DNA of 32,376 bases from NCBI GenBank assembly GCA_945957385.1, contig CAMFKP010000044.1, positions 1-32,376 on the forward strand, read 5' to 3'. Below the pieces are notes generated by a model, which saw only the letters and a list, made by a program, of their open reading frames with translations, did no database searches and was not told the origin of the DNA. A program made the position numbers and the translations under genes. This document shows, piece by piece, positions 1 through 7,711 of this stretch. Position 1 is the stretch's first letter. Each line of letters begins with the position of its first letter. Source of the DNA: an uncultured Aeromonadaceae bacterium. Lineage in GTDB: Bacteria > Pseudomonadota > Gammaproteobacteria > Enterobacterales > Aeromonadaceae.

Positions 1-1344
1 CAACAGCACCAGCGACTTGCGTACCGCCTCACGTGCCAGAGCCCCGTGTTCGGCACTGCCGAGCACTGTCTGCTGCCCCGCCAGTTGGCGCTGTGACGGC
101 ATCGGCTTGTCCCACATTCCGGCGCGCATTTTGACGCGCAGGATCCGGGTAACGGCATCATCGATACGCGCCATCGGGATCCGTTGCTGCTGTACGGCAT
201 CCAGCAGGCTGCTGCGGAAAGCCATCCAGTCCTTGCGCGCCGTAACCATGAACACATCAATGCCGGCCATCACGGCGGCATTGCAGGCGCCCATGCTGCA
301 GCCGGCAATTTCACTGTGCCCGTTCCAGTCCGAGACAATGACGCCATCGAAACCCATCTTCTGTTTCAACACATCGGTCAGCATGTATTTGCTGCCATGC
401 AGCTTGCCGTTGTACTCGGCGCCGTCGGCGATCTGCTCGGCGTAGTTTTTCGGATCCTGCCAGCTGTTGAATGATGCCATCACCACCTGGGCGCCCGCGT
501 TGAGACCGGAGAAATAGCCCATCGCATGGATATTGCGCAGATCATTTTCCGAGTAGAAATTGTCACCCCGGTCGATACCATCGCGCGTACCGCCATCGCC
601 GACAAAGTGTTTGACGGTGGAGATGACGTGGCGCTGCCCCTTCAGATCGGCCGCCGAGCCTTGCAAGCCGCGCACCATTTCGCCGGCGTAGGCATAGACA
701 ATGGATGGATCTTCGGAGTAGCCCTCATAGGTGCGCCCCCAGCGATCGTCACGCGGCACCGCTACGGTAGGCGCAAACGTCCAATCCAGACCGGTGGCCG
801 CGACTTCCTGGGCGGTCGCCTGACCGATGCGGTAGATCAGATCGGCATCGTGCGCAGCACCCAGGCCGATGTTATGCGGGAATATGGTCGCCTGAAACAC
901 GTTGTTATGACCATGCACAGCATCAGTGGCCCACATGAACGGAATGCGAAAACCGCGCCCCTGAAACGCCTGCTCGGTCGCCTGCCAGTATTTGTCCGCC
1001 TCCGCGGCCCACGCCTTGGCTGGGGCATGCTTGTTATTGCCCGGCCAGCCACCGCCGCCGTTGAGCACAGAGCCAATCTTGTATTGACGGATTTCGTCCG
1101 GTGTCACCTCACGAAAATCCGGCTGCAACATCTGGCCAATTTTTTCCTCCAGCGTCATCTTCGCCAAAATGGCCTGCACCTTGGCCTCGATGGCCTGATC
1201 CACCGGGATCGCGCTGTGAATCACTGGCCAGTCGGCAAAATAGGGTGTCGGTGCAGGAGCGGCCCCGGCACTGGCAGATGCCAGCAGCCCCAGGCTGATG
1301 CAGGCACTCAACATCACGGATCTGTACTCTCTTTTTTGTTTCAT
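1..1344 (-). CDS. GH3 beta-glucosidase / exo-1,4-beta-glucan glucohydrolase, ExoP-like (3' end outside window)
   Basis: Reading the reverse strand from 1344 gives 448 uninterrupted residues that run off the left edge. The N-terminus (MKQKREYRSVMLSACISLG...ASA) is a Sec signal peptide, so the enzyme is exported. The GH3 N-terminal TIM-barrel features are present: WATDAVHGHNN near 138-148, RWGRTYEGYSEDP near 201-213, the KH pair at 245-246 in VKHFVGDGGT, and VIVSDWNGH with the probable nucleophile Asp339. The order and wording match the ExoP/CelD-type enzymes of marine gammaproteobacteria, which release glucose from cello- and mixed-linked oligosaccharides (family knowledge). The second GH3 domain and any C-terminal ExoP domain would lie left of base 1. 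It is transcribed away from the GH9 gene. Palindromic operators at 1386 and 1515 and a CRP-like site at 1481 lie upstream. The exact substrate is inferred. Confidence 0.93.
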   Translation of the reverse strand, partial: MKQKREYRSVMLSACISLGLLASASAGAAPAPTPYFADWPVIHSAIPVDQAIEAKVQAILAKMTLEEKIGQMLQPDFREVTPDEIRQYKIGSVLNGGGGWPGNNKHAPAKAWAAEADKYWQATEQAFQGRGFRIPFMWATDAVHGHNNVFQATIFPHNIGLGAAHDADLIYRIGQATAQEVAATGLDWTFAPTVAVPRDDRWGRTYEGYSEDPSIVYAYAGEMVRGLQGSAADLKGQRHVISTVKHFVGDGGTRDGIDRGDNFYSENDLRNIHAMGYFSGLNAGAQVVMASFNSWQDPKNYAEQIADGAEYNGKLHGSKYMLTDVLKQKMGFDGVIVSDWNGHSEIAGCSMGACNAAVMAGIDVFMVTARKDWMAFRSSLLDAVQQQRIPMARIDDAVTRILRVKMRAGMWDKPMPSQRQLAGQQTVLGSAEHGALAREAVRKSLVLL

Positions 1345-1385
1345 TATCTCAACCCCGAGAACGTGAAGCGTATGATTGAATCATC

Positions 1386-1399
1386 TGAAATCGATTGCA
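1386..1399. promoter_or_regulatory. LacI-family operator, GH3 side
   Basis: TGAAATCGATTGCA matches the window-wide consensus TGAAATCGATTTCA at 13 of 14 positions. It lies 42 bases upstream of the GH3 start codon, where bound repressor would block transcription or early elongation. Confidence 0.6.
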
Positions 1400-1480
1400 T
1401 AAGTGTAATCGCAAAAATAACCTGCTCGCCAGCTGCCAACCGCTCATTTCGTCGTCACAGCATGATCAAATCATAGAAAT

Positions 1481-1496
1481 AGTGAGCGAAGTCACA
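1481..1496. promoter_or_regulatory. CRP-like binding site upstream of GH3
   Basis: AGTGA-N6-TCACA matches 9 of the 10 conserved positions of the CRP dyad TGTGA-N6-TCACA. It sits between two LacI-type operators, about 140 bases upstream of the GH3 start. Catabolite control of a glucanase gene is expected, but the promoter itself was not resolved. Confidence 0.5.
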
Positions 1497-1514
1497 ATTG
1501 ATACTCTCAATATT

Positions 1515-1528
1515 AGAAATCGATTTCA
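1515..1528. promoter_or_regulatory. LacI-family operator, middle of GH3/GH9 spacer
   Basis: AGAAATCGATTTCA is 13 of 14 to the consensus and contains the perfect 12-bp palindrome GAAATCGATTTC. It is 116 bases from the operator at 1386 (centre to centre 129), a distance compatible with repression looping. Confidence 0.65.
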
Positions 1529-1631
1529 AACCTCGAGGTCCGGGCGTTAGGATGCAAACACCTTACTGTCATGGGTAGGGTGTATTGGTTTGTTCCATAC
1601 CAGTTTGTTCCATGTGTATGTTCCTTTTTAA

Positions 1632-1660
1632 AGCCGGGGCTCGCCCCGGCTCTTTTATTT
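1632..1660 (+). terminator. Orphan intrinsic terminator in the GH3/GH9 spacer
   Basis: AGCCGGGG (1632-1639) pairs perfectly with CCCCGGCT (1644-1651) around a 4-base loop. It is followed by TCTTTTATTT, a good U-tract in the plus direction. No coding region ends before it on the plus strand, so it would end a short RNA started in the spacer or act as an attenuator far upstream of GH9. Confidence 0.75.
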
Positions 1661-1890
1661 TCAAAAGGTTACATAGTGTTTCATCTCCCATCCCTGCATA
1701 CTTCCGTTCCCTTGCGCGTTATGCGCTGTTCCGGCCTGGTGTCATGTACGATTTGCTAGGGCGCCCGAAGAAATGAAGTCGAACTCGCTAGATGGGTGAA
1801 GAAAAAGCCAAACTGAGTGCAAAGTGCCGCTCTGCTCACAGTTCATACACAAGGATTTGATTTTTAGCCGTCGATCTTGTTTCTTTCGTG

Positions 1891-1904
1891 TGAAATCGAT
1901 TTCC
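1891..1904. promoter_or_regulatory. LacI-family operator upstream of GH9
   Basis: TGAAATCGATTTCC is 13 of 14 to the consensus. It ends 64 bases before the chosen GH9 start, in the expected promoter or early leader zone. Confidence 0.7.
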
Positions 1905-1968
1905 ACTTGTCGCCTACGACAAGCCGATGTCGCCATTCAAGCGGTGTGTTAATTCAGAAGAGGCAGTA

Positions 1969-4308
1969 ATGAAGCTATTTAGAAAAAGTAACGTCTCGCT
2001 CATCATCTCCTGCGTGCTGGCCATGCAGGGTTGTGCCAGTAACGGTAACGCCGGCAACAGTGCAGCCGTCGGTCCGACAGACGAGCTGCTGACCAATGGC
2101 AGCTTCGCCCAGGGAACGGATGGCTGGTGGTCTGCCGGCGGCCCGTTAAGTACCGACCAGCAGATGGGCTGTCTGACCTTTACCAACGGCGGCAGCAATC
2201 CCTGGGATGTCATTTTTGGTCAATCCGGCCTGGCGCTAGCACAAGGGCAAACCTACACCTTGAGTTTCACGGCCTCTGCCAAGCAGCCGATCCATGCCAA
2301 GGCGCTGATTCAGCATGATGGCGCCCCCTATACCAGCTATCTGGTACAGGACATCGAGCTGGGTGCCAGCGCCAAACAGTTCGACTTCAAATTCACACCG
2401 TCGGCTACCGACGAGAAGACCCAATTCCAGTTGCAGCTTGGCACCCAGACTCCAACCACCGTCTGTGTCGGCAAGGCCTCCCTTAAAGGCCCGCGCCTGA
2501 AGGCCAAAAATGACTTTGCCGAAGTCCGCGTCAACCAGGTCGGTTACCTGCCCCATGCCCAGAAGCGCGCAACGGTCGTCAGCGATGCGGCCACACCGCT
2601 GCCATGGACCCTGCTCGATAGCCAGGGTAACAAGCTGGCAGAAGGCCAAACCCGGCCGTTTGGTCTGAACCCGGCCTCCGGCGAGAAAGTACACATCGTG
2701 GATTTCAGCCAGGTCACCCAACCGGCACGCGATCTGGTGCTGGTCGTCAATGACAAGAAGAGCCACCCGTTCAGCATCGATCCCCAGCTGTATCAAAAGA
2801 TGAAGTTGGATGCCCTCTCCTTCTTCTACCAGCAGCGCAGTGGTATCGACATCGAGAGCAAATATGTTCAGCGTCCCGATCTGGCCCGCCCGGCCGGCCA
2901 CAAGCCGGAACAGGTGACCTGCTTTAACAAGACCGATGCCAAAGGCAACGCCTGGCCCGGCTGCGACTACAAGCTGGATGTCACCGGTGGCTGGTACGAT
3001 GCCGGCGATCAGGGCAAATACGTGGTCAACGGCGGCATCTCCACCTGGACGCTGATGAACTTCTACGAGCATGAACAGTACGGTCGCAAACGCTCCGCCA
3101 GTGCGTTTAGCGATGGCCAGGTAAAGATTCCGGAAAGTGGCAACGGCAAGAACGATCTGCTGGACGAGGCCCGCTGGATGATGGACTTCATGCTGGCGAT
3201 GCAAGTGCCGGATGGCAAGAAGGCCGCCGTGCCGGTCGGTGATCAATCCGCACATCTGGATGCGCTCAAGCTGACCGAGATCGATGCCTCCGGCATGGTA
3301 TTCCACAAGGTCGCCGATGAGGCCTGGACCGGCATGCCGCTGCCGCCGCACAAGGATCCGCAACCGCGTTACCTGAGTCACCCCAGCACAGCGGCCACGC
3401 TGAATCTGGCGGCGACCGCGGCCCAGTGTGCCCGGGTCTGGAAACAGAGCGATGCCCCCTATGCCGCACGCTGCCTGAAGGCAGCCGAAAAGGCCTGGCA
3501 AGCGGCGAAGAAGCATCCGGATGTCTACGCCTATGACAACTTCGTCGGCTCAGGTCCCTATGACGACACCCAGCTGGATGATGAATTCTACTGGGCAGCC
3601 GCCGAGTTGTTCGCTACCACCGGCAAGGCAGAGTACCGCGATGCCATCAAGAACTCCCGTTACTACCTGACGACACCGAAGGGTGACAAGGACGCCACCG
3701 GCGACCTCTACTGGCAAGGTGTCGCCAGTGCCGGCACCATCACGCTGGCCCTGGTGCCCAACAAACTGCCGCAAGCCGATGTGCAGCGCGCCCGCGCAGC
3801 CATAGTGGCGACCGCGGATGCCTATCAGCAACGCGTCGATCAGGAAGGCTATCTGATCCCCTATACGGCGGAGCAGTATCCCTGGGGCTCCAACTCCAAC
3901 CTGATGAACCGCAGCATCTTCCTGGGGCTGGCCCACGACATCACCGGCGAGCGCAAATATGTGCAGGCCATGTCTGATGCGATGGACTACCTGCTCGGCC
4001 GCAACCCGCTGGATCAATCCTATGTCTCCGGTTACGGCAGTCGCCCGCTGAAGAATCCGCACCACAGATTCTGGGCCCACGAAGTCGATGCCGCCTCCCC
4101 GATGGTGCCACCGGGCGTGCTCTCTGGCGGTCCAAACTCCATGAATTTCAGCGATCCGGTCGCCGCCACCCTCAAGGGCAACTGCATCGGCCAGATGTGC
4201 TGGAAGGACGAAATTGGCGCCTGGACGCTTAACGAAGTCACGGTGAACTGGAATGCCCCCTTCTTCTGGACCGCCAGCTATCTGGATGAAGGCGATCTGG
4301 CTAACTAA
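1969..4308 (+). CDS. GH9 endoglucanase lipoprotein with N-terminal CBM4/9-like and Ig-like domains
   Basis: This 779-residue exported endo-beta-1,4-glucanase probably attacks cellulose or mixed-linkage glucan. The ATG at 1969 is preferred over the longer 1927 start because AGAAGAGG precedes it and it gives a clean lipoprotein signal ending ...LAMQGC (Cys22). A beta-sandwich resembling CBM4/9 follows at about 38-176, beginning LLTNGSFAQGTDGW. Next is the CelD-type Ig-like domain (about 183-271, starting EVRVNQVGYLP) and then the (alpha/alpha)6 GH9 barrel. Catalytic features are visible: GGWYDAGDQGKY with Asp344 and Asp347, the NPHHRFW signature near 697-702, and the proton donor Glu756 in TLNEVTVNW. 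The lipid anchor suggests it works at the cell surface. An operator at 1891 lies upstream. A strong terminator separates it from the co-oriented GH10 gene. No truncation is seen. Confidence 0.95.
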   Translation: MKLFRKSNVSLIISCVLAMQGCASNGNAGNSAAVGPTDELLTNGSFAQGTDGWWSAGGPLSTDQQMGCLTFTNGGSNPWDVIFGQSGLALAQGQTYTLSFTASAKQPIHAKALIQHDGAPYTSYLVQDIELGASAKQFDFKFTPSATDEKTQFQLQLGTQTPTTVCVGKASLKGPRLKAKNDFAEVRVNQVGYLPHAQKRATVVSDAATPLPWTLLDSQGNKLAEGQTRPFGLNPASGEKVHIVDFSQVTQPARDLVLVVNDKKSHPFSIDPQLYQKMKLDALSFFYQQRSGIDIESKYVQRPDLARPAGHKPEQVTCFNKTDAKGNAWPGCDYKLDVTGGWYDAGDQGKYVVNGGISTWTLMNFYEHEQYGRKRSASAFSDGQVKIPESGNGKNDLLDEARWMMDFMLAMQVPDGKKAAVPVGDQSAHLDALKLTEIDASGMVFHKVADEAWTGMPLPPHKDPQPRYLSHPSTAATLNLAATAAQCARVWKQSDAPYAARCLKAAEKAWQAAKKHPDVYAYDNFVGSGPYDDTQLDDEFYWAAAELFATTGKAEYRDAIKNSRYYLTTPKGDKDATGDLYWQGVASAGTITLALVPNKLPQADVQRARAAIVATADAYQQRVDQEGYLIPYTAEQYPWGSNSNLMNRSIFLGLAHDITGERKYVQAMSDAMDYLLGRNPLDQSYVSGYGSRPLKNPHHRFWAHEVDAASPMVPPGVLSGGPNSMNFSDPVAATLKGNCIGQMCWKDEIGAWTLNEVTVNWNAPFFWTASYLDEGDLAN

Positions 4309-4324
4309 CCCTGTAACCTAATAA

Positions 4325-4357
4325 ACGCGGCACACCTCGGTGTGCCGCGTCGTTTTA
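4325..4357 (+). terminator. Intrinsic terminator/attenuator between GH9 and GH10
   Basis: An 11-bp perfect stem (4325-4335 with 4340-4350) closes a CTCG tetraloop and is followed by CGTTTTAT. It lies directly between the GH9 stop (4308) and the GH10 ribosome site (about 4360). It would end most GH9 transcripts and set the amount of read-through into GH10. Confidence 0.85.
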
Positions 4358-4368
4358 TCGGAGCCATA

Positions 4369-5454
4369 ATGACTAAACAGAGCCTGTTCGGCCTCACGCT
4401 GCTGTGTATCGCCACGGCCGGATGTAATCAGAAGAGCACCTCACCCGTGATCGAGCCCCCCATCAGCGGCGATGCCCTCGCCACGGTAAGCCCGGTTCCC
4501 ATCGGCGTCGCCGTCGGGATCGGCCAGTTCGAGGCACAATCGAGCCTGCGCTATAGCCCGCAAGCCACGGCCCTGCAACAGACGGTGGCCCGCGAATTCA
4601 ATCTGGTCGTCGCGGAAAACGTCATGAAACCGCAATACCTGCACCCGGAAGAAAACCGCTACTTCTGGGATGACGCCGATTACCTGGTGAATTTCGCCAA
4701 ACGACACGGCATGGCCATTCATGGTCATACCCTGGTGTGGCATCAGGCATTGCCGGCGTGGATGCAGCACTACAGCGGTAACTGGGATGCAATGCTCAAG
4801 GAGCACATCAGCACTGTGGTCAGTCGCTACAGCGCCGATATTGCCAGCTGGGACGTGGTCAATGAGGCGTTCCTTGACGATGGTACCCCGCGCGACAGCG
4901 TCTGGCAGCAGCATGTTCCCGACTACATTGCCAAGGCGTTTTACTATGCCAACCAGAGCGATCCGGATGGGGAGTGGTATTACAACGATTACAACATCGA
5001 AGCGATGCCGAAGAAACTCGATGCGGTGCTGGCCATGGCCAAGGGGTTACGCCAGCGCCAGATCGGCATTACCGGCATCGGTTTTCAGATGCACATCGAT
5101 CGTTACTGGCCGAGCCTGGAGAGTATCCGCACGGCGTTTGAAAAAACCGTCGCCGCCGGACTCAAAGTACGGATCTCCGAGCTGGATATCCGCATGAATG
5201 TCAATGGCGATGAGCCCCTGCTGAGCCCGCAACTGGCGGCCATACAGCAACAACGCTATCACGATATCATTGCCACCTATCTGCAGGCGGTGCCGGCGGA
5301 ATATCGCGCTGGCATCAGTTTCTGGGGGGTGAGCGATAAATACAGCTGGGTGCCGGCTTATTACCAGCACGCCGACTGGCCGCTGCTCTTTGACGGTAAC
5401 TTGCAACGCAAGGCGGCGTGGCAAGGGGTCTATGATGCGCTGCGCGCGCAATAA
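4369..5454 (+). CDS. GH10 endo-1,4-beta-xylanase lipoprotein
   Basis: This is a 361-residue exported xylanase of family GH10. The ATG at 4369 is chosen because GGAG lies just before it and it opens a lipoprotein signal ending CIATAGC (Cys19). The upstream GTG at 4342 falls inside the terminator stem. The single TIM barrel shows HGHTLVWHQALP near 118-129, the acid/base Glu166 in WDVVNEAF, and the nucleophile Glu271 in ISELDIR. The subsite tryptophan motif FWGVSDKYSW is near 318-327. No carbohydrate-binding module is present, so anchoring is by lipid only. The gene follows GH9 after a terminator and no separate operator is seen, so expression probably depends on read-through or a promoter inside GH9. 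It shows that the island also handles xylan, not only glucans. Confidence 0.95.
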   Translation: MTKQSLFGLTLLCIATAGCNQKSTSPVIEPPISGDALATVSPVPIGVAVGIGQFEAQSSLRYSPQATALQQTVAREFNLVVAENVMKPQYLHPEENRYFWDDADYLVNFAKRHGMAIHGHTLVWHQALPAWMQHYSGNWDAMLKEHISTVVSRYSADIASWDVVNEAFLDDGTPRDSVWQQHVPDYIAKAFYYANQSDPDGEWYYNDYNIEAMPKKLDAVLAMAKGLRQRQIGITGIGFQMHIDRYWPSLESIRTAFEKTVAAGLKVRISELDIRMNVNGDEPLLSPQLAAIQQQRYHDIIATYLQAVPAEYRAGISFWGVSDKYSWVPAYYQHADWPLLFDGNLQRKAAWQGVYDALRAQ

Positions 5455-5488
5455 GGGCGCCGGCTACCGACCTAATACTGCCAAAAAA

Positions 5489-5510
5489 AAGCCGGATCGA
5501 GATCCGGCTT
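5489..5510. terminator. Bidirectional terminator between convergent GH10 and lacI-type gene
   Basis: AAGCCGGATC (5489-5498) and GATCCGGCTT (5501-5510) form a near-perfect hairpin. An eight-base A run (5483-5490) becomes a U-tract on the minus strand, so it mainly terminates the regulator transcript. The plus-side tail is weaker. Confidence 0.8.
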
Positions 5511-5536
5511 GTTAAATGGCAGACAGGGATTGCCGC

Positions 5537-6556
5537 TTATTCGACATAGGCGCGTGTCGATTGTCGCGCCACTATGGTCAATTCCGGCAGCTCATCGAGC
5601 AGCTCAACATCATCGGACTCCTCACTGCCTTCGATCAGCCCCAACAGCGTCTTGGCCAATTTCACCCCGGTCTCGTAGATCGGCTGCTTGACTGTCGTCA
5701 ACGGCGGGTTGGAGAAGGTAGAGAACGGCAGATCATCAAAGCCGATCAGCGAGACATCATCCGGCACGCTCAGGCCGTTTTCCCGCAGCCCCAACAGGGC
5801 GCCATAACCGGTCTGATCGTTGGCACAGAACACGGCCGAGAATGGACGGCCGCTGGCGACCAGCTGATTGATGGCTTCGCGGCCACCCACTTCACAGAAA
5901 TCCCCCTGTACCACCAGCTCAGGATCAAACTCGATACCGGCACTGGTCAGCGCCTGACGGTAGCCATGCAAGCGCTCGATGGCATCTTTCTGATCGGCCA
6001 GGCCGACAATGTGCGCGATCTGCGTATGACCAAGATCCAACAGATAACGGGTCGCCATGTAGCCACCCAGACGGCTGTTGACGTTATACGAACGCACGCG
6101 CTCGGTATTGATATTGTGGCCGGCGGCAACGATCGGCACCTGTTGCGAGAGTTCGATCAGATTCTGCTGGCTGACATGGCCGGTGAGGATCAAGATGCCA
6201 TCGACGCGCCGGGCAATCAGCAGGCGCAGACGATCCAGCTCCTGTTGCGGATTCCAGTGCCCGCTGACGACAATCGGCACGTAACCGGTGCCTTCAAGGG
6301 TTTTTTCTACCCCGCGCAGCATCTCATTGGAAAAGGGGCTGTCCAGATATTGGGTCAGCACCCCCAATGTCATGGACTGGCCGGTTTTCAGCGACTGCGC
6401 CATCAGGTTCGGACGATAATCGAGCTCTTTGACCGCATTCTCGACGGCAATGCGCTTCTCTTCTGCAACTTTTGCCGATCCGGTTAATATACGGGAGACA
6501 GTGCTGGCCGAAACACCGGCGACACGAGCAATATCGTAGACAGTGGCTTTTTTCAT
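5537..6556 (-). CDS. LacI/GalR-family transcriptional repressor of the island
   Basis: A 339-residue LacI-family protein. The N-terminal helix-turn-helix (ATVYDIARVAGVSASTVSRI, residues 4-23) is followed by the hinge LMAQSLKTGQS, with the leucine that in this family inserts into the central CpG of the operator. A periplasmic-binding-protein-like sugar domain follows, with GFDD near the C-terminus. The start at 6556 is chosen because MKKATVYDIA is the normal family N-terminus. The upstream ATG at 6583 has no ribosome site, although the AGGAGG there is rather far (about 18 bases) from 6556. The CpG-centred palindromes near five transcription units of this cluster fit this protein (inference). 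The inducer is probably cellobiose or another short beta-glucoside, which the sequence does not show. It follows malM on the same strand after 110 bases and may be co-transcribed with it. Confidence 0.93.
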   Translation of the reverse strand: MKKATVYDIARVAGVSASTVSRILTGSAKVAEEKRIAVENAVKELDYRPNLMAQSLKTGQSMTLGVLTQYLDSPFSNEMLRGVEKTLEGTGYVPIVVSGHWNPQQELDRLRLLIARRVDGILILTGHVSQQNLIELSQQVPIVAAGHNINTERVRSYNVNSRLGGYMATRYLLDLGHTQIAHIVGLADQKDAIERLHGYRQALTSAGIEFDPELVVQGDFCEVGGREAINQLVASGRPFSAVFCANDQTGYGALLGLRENGLSVPDDVSLIGFDDLPFSTFSNPPLTTVKQPIYETGVKLAKTLLGLIEGSEESDDVELLDELPELTIVARQSTRAYVE

Positions 6557-6666
6557 CTGGGCTGGCTGCTCGCCCCTCCTCATTATTATCGGATGACGGC
6601 AAAAGAGTCATCGAAACCAGCCGCAGACAATACTACAGGGCTATAACTAACACAAGCCAGCCCCTG

Positions 6667-7560
6667 TCATTCTGGAACATCGCTCACTTCTATTTCCGCA
6701 AAGAAAACATCACGGCCTTTTTTATATCCTGCGCACTCGGCAGTCCGTATGAAAAAAATCGCTTCTTCATATTTTTTTTCGGCAACGGCCTGGCGGATAT
6801 GTTGATAATATTCCTGTTCACTCATTATCGATGGCGTGCGATTTTTTTCACAAAATTGTGGTTTGACGGCCGGGGAATTTACCGCTGCAGCGCTATTTTC
6901 ATCCGCTTCAAAATTAAATTGCAAACGCCCGACTGGTGAATGGGGAATAATCGAACGCGAGAACTTGCCGACCTCGGAAACCCGATCGTACCGCATGCTG
7001 TTCAGCAACAGCTCTTCATCGATACGCGTGTTGCCGACATAATCTTTCTGCTTGGAAAACACCAGCATATACAAGCTTTTGTAGCCTTCTGGCAACGTGA
7101 AGCTGCCGCGGTAATTCTGCCCGGATGACTGGCCGCCATCATAGGTAAACTGCGTACTGTCGATGACCTTCACCACGCGGAATTGTTCATCCAAAATCAT
7201 GACCGACGGAATAAACACCGTAAAGTCCAGTGGTGAGAGCACGGAGACTGAATGACCAAGCCGCTGCGGATTGATCAAATACGCACCGATATAGCTTTTA
7301 CCGGAATCAAAGGCAAAGACCTGATTATCGACGCCAATTTGCAACCAGGTTTTAGCTTGTTCGATGGGTTGATAATGTAACTGACTAAATTGACTCACGG
7401 CGTTTTTATCCTGCAGCTCCTGGCGTTCATCCAGCACTTGCTGCTGGAATGAACGAACCCCGGATGAGGATGACTTATCTATATTTCCATCCAAGTGAGC
7501 ACTGCAGCCCAGCGTCAAAAAACTAATCACCCAGAATGCGCTGTTGGTTAATTTATGCAT
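6667..7560 (-). CDS. MalM-family lipoprotein
   Basis: This 297-residue protein resembles MalM, the maltose-operon periplasmic protein. The ATG at 7560 is preferred because AGGGGAG lies six bases upstream and the signal ends FLTLGC, a lipobox. MalM-like features are the beta-rich centre (LSPLDFTVFIPSVMILDEQF and FTYDGGQSS), the phrase SLYMLVFSKQKDYV, and a C-terminal helical tail (MSEQEYYQHIRQAVAEKKYE) of the kind that closes MalM. It follows the lamB-like gene by about 150 bases, the same order as lamB-malM in enterobacteria, but here inside a beta-glucan locus. The role of MalM is poorly defined even in E. coli. A part in porin function or oligosaccharide handling in the periplasm is inferred. 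Confidence 0.85.
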   Translation of the reverse strand: MHKLTNSAFWVISFLTLGCSAHLDGNIDKSSSSGVRSFQQQVLDERQELQDKNAVSQFSQLHYQPIEQAKTWLQIGVDNQVFAFDSGKSYIGAYLINPQRLGHSVSVLSPLDFTVFIPSVMILDEQFRVVKVIDSTQFTYDGGQSSGQNYRGSFTLPEGYKSLYMLVFSKQKDYVGNTRIDEELLLNSMRYDRVSEVGKFSRSIIPHSPVGRLQFNFEADENSAAAVNSPAVKPQFCEKNRTPSIMSEQEYYQHIRQAVAEKKYEEAIFFIRTAECAGYKKGRDVFFAEIEVSDVPE

Positions 7561-7682
7561 ATTCATCTCCCCTCTTATTTTATTACCAACGTGGCTAGCC
7601 ACATTATTTCTAAAATCCGTAATCCGTGATGCTCTATTGTTTTTATTTCGTCGCGGCCAGCCTTGGCCCACCGCCGATTGGC

Positions 7683-7704
7683 AAAGCGGGCCTTTCGGCC
7701 CGCT
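7683..7704 (-). terminator. Hairpin between lamB-like and malM-like genes
   Basis: AAGCGGGCC (7683-7691) pairs perfectly with GGCCCGCTT (7696-7704) around a four-base loop (GAAA on the minus strand). It starts eight bases after the porin stop codon. The tail after the stem is short in U, so it is more likely a partial terminator or mRNA-stabilising stem that lowers malM relative to the porin. Confidence 0.6.
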
Positions 7705-7711
7705 TAATGGA

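Larger units (their letters stand above)
1345..1968. other. Divergent intergenic region between GH3 and GH9
   Basis: These 624 bases hold no convincing gene. They contain three copies of the shared LacI-type palindrome (1386, 1515, 1891), one CRP-like dyad (1481-1496), an imperfect direct repeat of GTTTGTTCCAT around 1588-1613 and a strong plus-strand intrinsic terminator at 1632-1660. Short reading frames here have no ribosome site or recognisable protein. The terminator has no gene in front of it, which suggests a short untranslated RNA or a terminated leader. Confidence 0.7.

Noticed and set aside
526-1476. Long plus-strand reading frame of 316 codons
   Set aside because: It is the antisense shadow of the GH3 gene, whose reverse-strand translation has clear family motifs.
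1927-1968. Extended N-terminus of GH9
   Set aside because: The extra 14 residues would precede the lipoprotein signal, and the better ribosome site serves the ATG at 1969.
2236-3516. Minus-strand reading frame of 426 codons inside GH9
   Set aside because: Antisense shadow caused by high GC and codon bias; no ribosome site or recognisable domain.
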